From Telmatherina bonti (Eukaryota > Chordata > Actinopteri > Atheriniformes > Telmatherinidae): a DNA stretch of 64,000 nt. The position numbers and the translations under genes were made by a program. This document shows positions 13,238 through 22,280 of this stretch, piece after piece (positions within the stretch are counted from its first letter, which is position 1; each line of letters opens with the position of its first letter). A model generated the notes under the pieces. That model worked only from the letters and a program-made list of their open reading frames with translations. It had not been told where the DNA came from and ran no database searches. Location of the stretch: assembly GCA_933228915.1 (NCBI GenBank), contig OW121824.1, forward strand, positions 6,230,838-6,294,837, written 5' to 3'.

Positions 13238-13708
13238 GACGTCTGTCGGCGCCACGTGCCGCTCTGGAACAAGGCAGCACCACAGAAGAAGTGGGTCAGC
13301 CTGGTCTGGGCGAGACAGCAGCTCAGTACAGCTTGTTTGTTTTGGTTTAACCTCTGAGTTAAGCTCCCAGAGCCAAACCCGACATTTTGTTTGCTGTCAT
13401 GACTCCTCAGCGTGGATCTGTACACGAAACACCAACATACACGCCTGTAGAATATGTTGTACCACTCAACATAAACATCATGTAATGACTCGGCTCTACT
13501 GGGAGTTTTTATCATTAAAACCTTGTTAATGCATTAAAAACGTTTTGCTTTGTAAACGAATGTTCGTGTTTTAAAGGTTTCTGCGTGTCAGGTATGTCTA
13601 CAGTAAATCCCCTGTTTTTAGTTTCCAGTTTCCTTCCAGTCTGAATCCCAGATGTATGGTTCATAGAGAGTTCATAAAGAGGTCACGGTGAGTTCATGTG
13701 ATTTTAAT

Positions 13709-13711
<3 letters not shown>

Positions 13712-13741
<30 letters not shown>
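13712..13741. repeat. (CA)n microsatellite
   Basis: Fifteen uninterrupted CA units. Confidence 0.95.
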
Positions 13742-13742
<1 letters not shown>

Positions 13743-13869
13743 CTGCTGAACCCACGTCACCGAACAACGACAGGAAAATGTAAAAGTTTAATTAAAAGAA
13801 TCCTCGTTTTTTGTTTTTTTTTTTGTATGTTTTCATGACACCGTCCAGCTAAATGTGAAGCCTTTACTT

Positions 13870-14019
13870 CATTATAAATATTATAATTATTATAATTATT
13901 ATAATAATAATAATAATAATTATTATTATTATTATTATTGTTGTTGTTGTTGTTGTTGTTGTTATTAATAATAATAATAATAATAATTTTTTTTATTAGT
14001 AGTAGTAGTAGTAGTAGAA
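13870..14019. repeat. compound trinucleotide microsatellite
   Basis: Blocks of TTA/TAA, then TTG, TAA again and TAG repeats. Low-complexity; the frames through it encode only Asn, Tyr, Ile or Leu runs. Confidence 0.9.
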
Positions 14020-14085
14020 TAGTGGTATAGTTGTGGTTTTCTTTTCCATCCATCGGCTAGAGATAAATCTGGTCAAATACCTGAC

Positions 14086-14327
14086 GTATGGAATCTGGAA
14101 TCTGGTATCTGGTATCTGGAATCTGGAATCTGGTATCTGGATTCTGGAATCTGGAATCTGGTATCTGGTATCTGGAATCTGGAATCTGGAATCTGGTATC
14201 TGGAATCTGGAATCTGGAATCTGGAATCTGGTATCTGGAATCTGGAATCTGGTATCTGGTATCTGGTATCTGGAATCCAGATTCTGGAATCTGGATTCTG
14301 GATTCTGGATTCTGGATTCTGGATTTG
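14086..14327. repeat. heptamer minisatellite (tctggaa/tctggta)
   Basis: About 34 copies of a 7-bp unit, alternating between tctggaa and tctggta, with tctggat at both sides. Seven-base periodicity keeps several frames open (up to 115 codons). No coding evidence. Confidence 0.93.
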
Positions 14328-14544
14328 TGTTTTCTTTTTCCACATTTTGTTAAATAGACTTTTTCTATTTTATTTTCCTAAAGTGGAATAAATTAATTCG
14401 CCCAAATTTTACACGTAATGCTCCATAACGACAATGTGAAAAATGTTTCTGTTTACATGTTTGCAAATCAGTTAAAGATAAAAGAAGAAGAAGTGGCGCG
14501 GGAAGCCTCAGAGCCCTGCTCTCTACGTTGCCTGTCTGCAGGAA

Positions 14545-15300
14545 GCCTCCCCTCTGTAGCACCTCTACAGCGGCACCAGGTTGGACAGGAAGCGATGCTT
14601 CACAGCTTTAGATCGGTCCAGAGGTTTTCAGTCAGGTTCCAGTCTGGGTTCAGGCTCGGCCACGCGACTCGCCCTGCAGCCACTCCTTTAATACTTTGTG
14701 CGTCGGGTCGTCCTGCTGAAACCGTCGGCCCAGTCTGAGGTCCTGAGCGCTCTGTAGCAGGTTTTCATTCAGGAGGTCTCCGTTCACACTGCAGCTGGAG
14801 CATTAGGACCTGCGGTGAGCCTAGCCTCTTTCCTAGTTCCCTCTATCCTGCTGCTAGAAATCATGATGCTGCCACCGCCATGCTTCACTGTACGGGTGCT
14901 GTTAGCCTGGTGAAGAGGTGAACCCGGTTTCCTCCAAACACGACATCGGGTATTCACGCCAAAGAGTTCAATCTTTGTCTCATGAGAGCAGAGAACCGGT
15001 TGTTGTGGTCTCAGAGTCCTTCAGGTGGCCAACACCCGGCTTTTACTGAGCTGTCTGGCCAGTCGAGTAGCCTGATTGGTGCGGTGATGGTTGTTCTTCT
15101 GAGAGGTTCTCCTCTCTCTACAGAGGAACTCTGGAGTTCTAACAGAGTGAGTGCTGGGTCTGTTCCCCCGGTTGCTTGGTTCAGATGCTCCGCGAGAAGT
15201 CCTGCTGGTTCCGGACTTCTTCCTTCTTCAGATGACAGAGGCCGCTGTACTCATCGAGGTGACTTCACGCCTTGTTTCTGCTGACATGTTCCTCCATCTG
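14545..15300 (-). pseudogene. decayed Tc1-like transposase (mobile element relic)
   Basis: Read on the minus strand, the order matches fish Tc1-like transposase coding DNA. From 15240 down: a 'gccactgtgctcat'-type HTH linker region, ccggaaccagcagga, tagagagaggagaacctctc, gactctgagaccacaa, ttgaactctttggcgtgaat, gtttggaggaaacc, gtgaagcatggcggtggc, agcatcatgatt, the 'cctgctacagagcgctcagg' region, and a tail near 14580. Numerous indels and stops make it non-functional. This Tc1 family differs from the one at 49740. Family matching is from recalled consensus words. Confidence 0.85.
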
Positions 15301-16200
15301 TAGGACCTGACGCTTAGAGCCGAGGGGTCCAAAGTCGTCTTCTAGGCCACCGTCCTGCAGGTTTTGGATGTTCCCTGCTGCAGAGTCTGAAACAGACAGA
15401 GGGCGCCCTGTCCCCAACCCCCAGGCCAGCACCAGGCCCGCCCCCCGCACCCCGAGTGCTCCCCACGAAGAGGGGGCATAAGAAGAGCCCTGGCCCCCCA
15501 CCCGCCTACCTCTGTGGTGTGTGCATGGGTGGGTCGTGGTTGTAGTGCAAGTAAAAAAAGGGGTGGCCGTGGGGGGGTGGGACCAGCTGCTGCCACACAG
15601 CCAGACCCCCCCTCCCCAGCATTCCCTTGTGTATGTGAGTGTGTGTGTGTGTTAAGTGTGTGCGCTGCTTGTGTAAATGTAATAGTGTCTAAGTTGTGAG
15701 TAAAAGACCCCAATGGGAGGGGATGGGCAAGGGCCACCGCTGTAGCTCCTGTCCACCCCCCATGGCCAAGGCGCCTGTCCCCTCCAAACCCTAAATGTAT
15801 ATTGGTGTCTATGTTGCAATTAAAATTTAGTGGGGCAGTGTCGGACATGTTTCCTTTGTTCTGGATCTCCGTGGCGGAGGAACAACATCAAATGTGCATT
15901 TTCTTTTTTTTTCGCAAATGCTGTTAATGTAAAACAATCTGTGTAAAAAATTAGACTTGATTTGGAACAATTGTCTCAAATTCCACACCATTTCTTTGGT
16001 TTTATTTTCGGCCTTTGGTGTGGCCGTTTCCCGTTTCTCCAGATGTTGTGCTAACGCCAGGGTCGTGGTGTGGAGGTCGGGATGTTTTACCGCCAAGTCG
16101 TTTTGACAAATCCCATAAGTTCACTAGAATTGGTGTCCGCCGGGTTTTGTGCGACAGCTTCATGAATGCGACCCCAGATCTGTGGTCGAGCTGCTGAACG
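15301..16200. other. unassigned GC-skewed, repeat-like segment
   Basis: 15390-15830 is rich in C runs (cccccac, gggggg) and TG-rich words, ends 'ttgcaattaaaatttagtgg', and contrasts with its AT-rich surroundings. It looks like the untranslated part of a retroelement, but I cannot name it. 15850-16200 shows no coding content. Confidence 0.35.
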
Positions 16201-17317
16201 ACTCCTTTCGTTTTTATGTATTTATTTATTTATTTGAATGAGCTTTGGGTCTAGATTTCACCTTAGATATATCTTGATCTGTGGAGATGGAAACAAACTG
16301 CTTCTGCTGTTGTCTGGTGTCTTTATAACACCTCTTCACCACTTCTATCCACTAGACCTGTCTGTATGCGCTGTAGATCCCAAAATCCCAGGAAGTAACA
16401 GACCTAACGTTGTTTCTGTGATAAGAGCATAAAAAGACAGACGTAATGCGGCGTTGTGAGGCTCAGAACAGAGCAGATCACTTCCTGGACTCCCTACAAA
16501 ACAAGTCATTAAAACACACCTGAGAGACACATTTCTGCCGTTGGAGTGCATCGTGCTCTGTTTGAAGACGTACAAAGGCATTATCGCTGATCAATGCTTC
16601 TTTTATGAAGAGCCGAGGACTGAGCAGAGAGAGAAAAGGCATGATGCTCATTAGTCATTACTTAACGAATCACACAGAGCAGTAAACACATTATTTTTAC
16701 TTGTAAAGACCACAGATCACAAAGTAAGAGGAGCTGAAAGGGCAGAATCTAATGGATGGAGACTTAAAGATCAATAAGCAGGGAAACAAACAACTCCCAA
16801 ATATGTTTTGAGAAGCGACGACGTCGTGAGACTTCACCATGAACAGCAGCGGAGCTCCAAATGTCACATGCTGAGTGTTTACTTGTTCAGAGTTTCTGTC
16901 CAGATAGTTTCCATCACAATCTTTTATAAAAGATCAGACAGTGATGTGATGACATGACTCATGTCAGATAAACAAGCCAGGAAAAATGGTTTAAAGGACA
17001 GTTTCGTTCTTCTCTCCGTCATCTCATCATGTTTTGCCTGTTGAGGGAACTTTGTAATCCGCACCACATCCTCCATGTCACGATGCTCCATGTTTCCACT
17101 CAGCTGGCTGCATGTCAGGGACGTATCCCAGCAGTCGGAGGGTGAGAGGCAGGATCACATGGACGGTGGCGAGTCCGTCACAGACCAACACGTTCACTTC
17201 AGAGTGACCAATCAGCCAACAGGCATGTCTTCAGACGGTGGTCTGTAAGAAGTCTATAAAGTCTATAATAAATAGAACTAAAAATCTTTTAGATATAAAA
17301 CACAAGTACCAGTATCA
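16201..17317. other. intergenic, nothing recognised
   Basis: No supported gene or array. Confidence 0.5.
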
Positions 17318-17462
17318 GGGCTGCACAACGGTGTAGTGGTTTCAGTGACTCACAGCAAGAAGGTCGCTGGTTTGAGCCTATGGGGAGGTTTCAACGGCGG
17401 TCTTTCAGGCTTCCTCCCACCGTCCAAAGACATGCATGTTAAGTTGAACTGTTGCTCTAAAC
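17318..17462 (+). mobile_element. tRNA-derived SINE, 5' part (split by a hAT-like insertion)
   Basis: Starts gggctgcacaacggtgtagt and has a B-box-like ggtttgagcc (about 17370), consistent with a tRNA-derived pol III promoter. It continues caaagacatgcatgttaag, the standard body of a very common teleost SINE. The sequence resumes at 17982 after the inserted element. Confidence 0.75.
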
Positions 17463-17981
17463 CAGCGTTCCTCATCGCATGCGGCTCACCGACTCTTGAC
17501 TCGCGGTCCGTGAAGCAGCCGATGGCTTTCTGAAAATGCATCTAAACAAGTCATAATGATCCTCAACACTGCAGTTCTCTCCACAAACAAGAGCTGCAGG
17601 CTGCTTGCCCCGCCTTTGGCCCCGCCTTTGGCCCCCAGACTCTGCTGTCCTAACGGCCCTAACTGACCCTGTCAGAGTTGCCAGTTCTGGCTGATTTCAG
17701 CTGCACCGAACTCCACCAAAGAGCTGCTCCGTCGGTAGCTCCGTATATGTAATGAAAAAGAAACGCCCACATTCTGGAGGCATTGTTGTATTTTCAACAT
17801 ATACTGTTGCATAAGAAGCCGTTACTCCGTGCAATATTTAGGATAACCATTCCTTGCTGAAAAGCATAATGTTACTGATTTGGCTACGTAGCATGGAAAC
17901 GCTGTTTTTGGGGGGTGGCAGCTCTCCTCTTGTCTTAGAATATTGAGTGCGGCTCTTGTTGAATAACAGTGAAGATCATTG
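17463..17981. mobile_element. hAT-like non-autonomous element inserted in the SINE
   Basis: The ends are imperfect inverted repeats (cagcgttcctca at the left; caatgatcttca read inward from the right, 8 of 12). It is flanked by 8-bp near-duplications, ctctaaac (17455-17462) and ctctacat (17982-17989), 6 of 8 identical. An 8-bp duplication is the hallmark of hAT elements. Length 519 bp, no coding capacity. The SINE sequence is continuous once this segment is removed, which independently supports insertion. Confidence 0.7.
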
Positions 17982-18155
17982 CTCTACATTGTCTTCAGGG
18001 GTGAGTGTGTGTGGTTGTTTGCCCCACTGTGTGGTCCTGTGATGGACTGGTGACCAGTCCAGGTGTACCTGCCTCTCGCCCAGTGGTTACTGGGACAGAC
18101 TCCAGCTTCCCTCCACCCTGAACTGGACCAAGCAGTTCAGAAAATGGATGGATGG
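17982..18155 (+). mobile_element. tRNA-derived SINE, 3' part
   Basis: Continues the element from 17462: gtgagtgtgtgtggttg, tgtgatggactggtgacc, gtccaggtgtacctgcctct, tccagcttccctccaccct, gaactggaccaagcagttc, ending in a GGAT tail (18147-18155). Confidence 0.75.
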
Positions 18156-18520
18156 AAGCATCAGTATGGGCAGATACTTCAACCCTGGTAACCAGAAGTT
18201 AGGAGGCACTTGCCTGAAAGTTTACTCCACAGAGAAGGGGGGGCAGTTTCATCTCCTGGTTCATATAACATGGATCCCCCCCTCCACCAGCTTGGCACCC
18301 CTTCAGGTGTTGCTGCAGGAACATCCAATTCTTGCAGGACGTCGACAGGGATACCAGGCTGTAAACGTTTCAGAAACAACAGGCTGTTGGAGCAGGGAAA
18401 CACTGAAAACCTGCAGCCCTCATGCTACAAGCTAAGCAATGGCGGTGCACCTTATCTCGAACTCGTACAGTTTATTCAGCAATGCGAGAAGCTAAATGAT
18501 CGAATTATCCTCCATCATTG

Positions 18521-18558
18521 CCCTGCGATGGCCTGGCAAGCTGTCCAGGGTTTACCCT
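18521..18558 (+). mobile_element. 5'-truncated SINE, left flank of the 33-34-bp array
   Basis: ccctgcgatggcctggcaag and ctgtccagggtttaccctg match the middle of the same SINE family (compare 33824-33870). The SINE then leads directly into the tandem array, which begins with the next SINE segment. Confidence 0.75.
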
Positions 18559-20345
18559 GCCTTTGGCCCCCAGACTGCTGGGATAGGCCCCGCCTTTGGC
18601 CCCCAGACTGCTGGGATAGACCCCCGCCTTTGGCACCCAGACTGCTGGGATAGGCCCCGCCTTTGGCCCCCAGACTGCTGGGATAGACCCCCGCCTTTGG
18701 CACCCAGACTGCTGGGATAGGCCCCCGTCTTTGGCCCCCAGACTGCTGGGATAGGCCCCCGTCTTTGGCCCCCAGACTGCTGGGATAGACCCCCGCCTTT
18801 GGCACCCAGACTGCTGGGATAGGCCCCGCCTTTGGCCCCCAGACTGCTGGGATAGGCCCCCGTCTTTGGCCCCCAGACTGCTGGGATAGGCCCCACCTTT
18901 GGCCCCCAGACTGCTGGGATAGGCCCCGCCTTTGGCCCCCAGACTGCTGGGATAGGCCCCCGTCTTTGGCCCCCAGACTGCTGGGATAGGCCCCGCCTTT
19001 GGCACCCAGACTGCTGGGATAGACCCCCGCCTTTGGCCCCCAGTCTGCTGGGATAGACCCCCGCGTTTGGCCCCCAGACTGCTGGGATAGGACCCGCCTT
19101 TGGCCCCCAGACTGCTGGGATAGGCCCTGCCTTTGGCCCCCAGACTGCTGGGATAGAGGCCCAGACTGCTGGGATAGACCCCCGTCTTTGGCCCCCAGAC
19201 TGCTGGGATAGGCCCCGCCTTTGGCCCCCAGACTGCTGGGATAGATCCCCGCCTTTGGCACCCAGACTGCTGGGATAGACCCCCGCCTTTGGCCCCCAGA
19301 CTGCTGGGATAGACCCCCACCTTTGGCCCCCAGACTGCTGGGATAGGCCCCGCCTTTGGCCCCCAGACTGCTGGGATAGACCCCCGCCTTTGGCCCCCAG
19401 ACTGCTGGGATAGACCCCTGCGTTTGGCCCCCAGACTGCTGGGATAGGCCCCGCCTTTGGCCCCCAGACTGCTGGGATAGACCCCCGCCTTTGGCACCCA
19501 GACTGCTGGGATAGACCCCCGCCTTTGGCACCCAGACTGCTGGGATAGGCCCCGCCTTTGGCCCCCAGACTGCTGGGATAGGCCCCGCCTTTGGCCCCCA
19601 GACTGCTGGGATAGGCCCCCGCATTTGGCCCCCAGACTGCTGGGATAGGCCCCCGCCTTTGGCCCCCAGACTGCTGGGATAGGCCCCCGCGTTTGGCCCC
19701 CAGACTGCTGGGATAGGCCCCGCCTTTGGCCCCCAGACTGCTGGGATAGGCCCCCGTCTTTGGCCCCCAGACTGCTGGGATAGGCCCCCGTCTTTGGCCC
19801 CCAGACTGCTGGGATAGGCCCCCGTCTTTGGCACCCAGACTGCTGGGATAGGCCCCGCCTTTGGCACCCAGACTGCTGGGATAGACCCCCGCCTTTGGCC
19901 CCCAGTCTGCTGGGATAGAGGCCCAGACTGCTGGGATAGACCCCCGTCTTTGGCCCCCAGACTGCTGGGATAGGACCCACCTTTGGCCCCCAGACTGCTG
20001 GGATAGGCCCCGCCTTTGGCCCCCAGACTGCTGGGATAGGCCCCCGTCTTTGGCCCCCAGACTGCTGGGATAGACCCCCGCCTTTGGCACCCAGACTGCT
20101 GGGATAGACCCCCGCGTTTGGCCCCCAGACTGCTGGGATAGACCCCCACCTTTGGCACCCAGACTGCTGGGATAGACCCCCGCCTTTGGCCCCCAGACTG
20201 CTGGGATAGACCCCCGCCTTTGGCCCCCAGACTGCTGGGATAGACCCCCGCGTTTGGCCCCCAGACTGCTGGGATAGGCCCCCACCTTTGGCCCCCAGAC
20301 TGCTGGGATAGGCCCCACCTTTGGCCCCCAGACTGCTGGGATAGG
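18559..20345. repeat. 1.8-kb minisatellite of a 33-34-bp unit derived from a SINE
   Basis: The unit is cctttggcccccagact, then gctgggataggccccg, with variants (ggcaccc, gatagacccccg, gtctttgg). Starts at 18561, 18594 and 18628 give periods of 33 and 34. About 53 copies. The gctgggatagg half is SINE sequence and the array sits inside a SINE copy, so it is SINE-seeded. The minus strand has no stops in any frame (491, 622 and 645 codons), an effect of a stop-free unit whose length is not always a multiple of 3. Two shortened units occur near 19145 and 19915. Confidence 0.95.
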
Positions 20346-20385
20346 CCCTTGAACAATGGATACAGCGCTGCAGTTACACACACGG
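20346..20385 (+). mobile_element. probable SINE 3' remnant, right flank of the array
   Basis: cccttgaacaatggatacag and gctgcagttaca resemble the SINE end (gaccctgaac, ggataagcggttacag in typical copies), suggesting the array expanded within one SINE. The match is short and imperfect. Confidence 0.45.
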
Positions 20386-20394
20386 TATGTGAAA

Positions 20395-20440
20395 GTTGGG
20401 CGGAGCCTCCATGATGACTCCTGCAGGTTTCCGTAGGAGA
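20395..20440 (-). repeat. inverted fragment of the dispersed repeat module
   Basis: gggcggagcctcc and caggtttccgtag are the reverse complement of the end of the modules at 10400-10440 and 22225-22255 (aaacctacggg, ggctccgccc). Confidence 0.6.
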
Positions 20441-20766
20441 GTGTGTTTGGTGTGATTGGTATTTTCACGCTGCTGAACAACCTGAACAAAGCCCTGAAGG
20501 CAGAGCCCCGCCCTGGTGGCAGCCTCCTGGCACGCTACATGATGTGTACTTCATGTTTCACACTTCCAGCCAGAGGGCACGAAGGCCGGTTGCAGCTGGC
20601 GGTTGGAGCGGTTTCCACGTCAACGTGAGGATCACGGTTATCAGGCTGATGTTCAGGGACAACATCAAGTTTTTCCTTCTGCTGAAATATTTCCATGTTT
20701 GGATGATTTGTTCTTTTTCTGAGGTTTTAGCTCTCAGCAGCAAACACACGAAAAACTGATTCTGTT

Positions 20767-20799
<33 letters not shown>

Positions 20800-21743
20800 G
20801 AATGCACATATTCATAGATCGTTTTTGTTTATTGGTTTTAAATGATACTTTGTGTTTTGCAGCTGGAGACAGACGTCATTTTCCAATACTCTGTATGGAC
20901 TCACATTATTCAGAAAGTGACGATAAAGTTTTGAACTGAATTGAACATTTTTGGTTCATTCACAGAAAAAGCTGAGGTGGTCTAAACATGACGAAAGAAA
21001 CGCCTCATGGTTTCTATATGGGTCATTCGTCAACTAAGATTTAAACATCTTTATAAAGAATTTCAGATGGTTTAAATCCATTATGAGTAGAATCATTAAT
21101 TTATTTAACTTGCATGTTTATTTTTTCTTTTTTCACAGAGAAATGTCTTTATTTTCACCAAACTGTCTTTTCAAACCAAAACCCAAACACAACTTTATAA
21201 TTATTTCAAAATTATAATAATTTTATAATTAAATATTCCCAAATGTTTCAACATTGTATTAATTATATTTGTTTAAAGAGCAATAGTTTCCCAAATAATA
21301 GGTCAGTGGTGACAGAAATGTTTAATCTGTCATTTATGTTATAAAAAGTCCTCTTGTGAAGGTAATTGTAGCAAAAATAATCTCGGACAGCTGAAGAATC
21401 ACCCACATGTTAAAATCCAGCAGGACTTTATCTAAATCAGAAGTTTTACGTCTAACCATCTTAATAAAGACGTTTATGACAGACAGAACCTAAAAGATAA
21501 ACTCAGAGGAACAAGTGGTGATGGCGCTTCACCTGCTTTACTGATGAACTGCTACAGTAAGAGTTTTCATCTTTCACAAGAAGATCTCAAACTGTCCAGG
21601 CTGCTAAAAAAAAAAGGATCTAGTTCTTTTATAAGTCTGCGTGATGGTTTGATGCAGCAAACAGCGAAGCATCGGCCAGCAGAGACGTGTTTCTCACCAC
21701 CCTGCTTCAGAGCAGGAGTCCGCCGACCTGGAGAAAGATCCAG
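20441..21743. other. intergenic with one (TG)n tract
   Basis: (TG)n at 20769-20797. A 'gacgataaagttttgaactg' tail near 20918-20945 resembles a retroelement 3' end. Otherwise AT-rich and unassigned. Confidence 0.5.
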
Positions 21744-21833
21744 AACATGTTTATAGCATAAACATGTTTACGGCAGAAATAAACATGTTTACGACAGAAA
21801 TAAACATGTTTACAGCAGGAATAAACATGTTTA
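21744..21833. repeat. short 21-bp array (about 4 units), same unit as 5899-9966
   Basis: aacatgtttacggcagaaat and three relatives (gacagaaat, gcaggaat, final aggtcagg). It sits in the same position relative to the dispersed repeat as the 4-kb array does at 10 kb. Confidence 0.9.
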
Positions 21834-21850
21834 GGTCAGGTTTTTTTTTC

Positions 21851-22280
21851 TATCTCCTTTTAAAGTCATTTCTCAAGTTTCAGGACATTTAGGGGCGTGT
21901 CCTTTTGATTGACAGGTACTCCATATCCAGCTGCAAGAAAGCAGAACGTAGATCGACCGCGGATTTTAGTAGGTTAACAACATGACTTAGCTTTAGCCCG
22001 CTTTCTGCCGTTAGCTGGTTAGCTCCTTTTAGCTGCTGGTTAGCTCTTAGCTATAAACTGGTTGGAGTTCGCTAGATGTCAATCATCCACCCCCACCCTC
22101 ACAGCCTCCTCTCAGCTCCACCTTTTGGCCAATTTTTCTGCTTTCCAGGAGAGACAACATGCATGTCGCTACCAAGATGGCGATGGTAGAAACCACCCAA
22201 TGAGTTTTGATTCAGCTCTTCAGAAACCTACGGGTGAAGTCTTTGAGGCTCCGCCCACTTTTTCTCTACAGTCTGTTCTT
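21851..22280 (+). repeat. dispersed repeat module, copy B
   Basis: Collinear with 10042-10470 over about 400 bp: acatttaggggcgtgtcc, gattgacaggta, ttagctcttagctataaact, gatgtcaatcatccacc, ccaagatgg, aaacctacgggtga, ggctccgccca. The divergence indicates old copies. Confidence 0.8.

Noticed and set aside
18505..20489. Three overlapping minus-strand frames (491-645 codons) as genes
   Set aside because: All three frames of one strand are open because the 33-34-bp repeat lacks stops. The sequence is SINE-derived.
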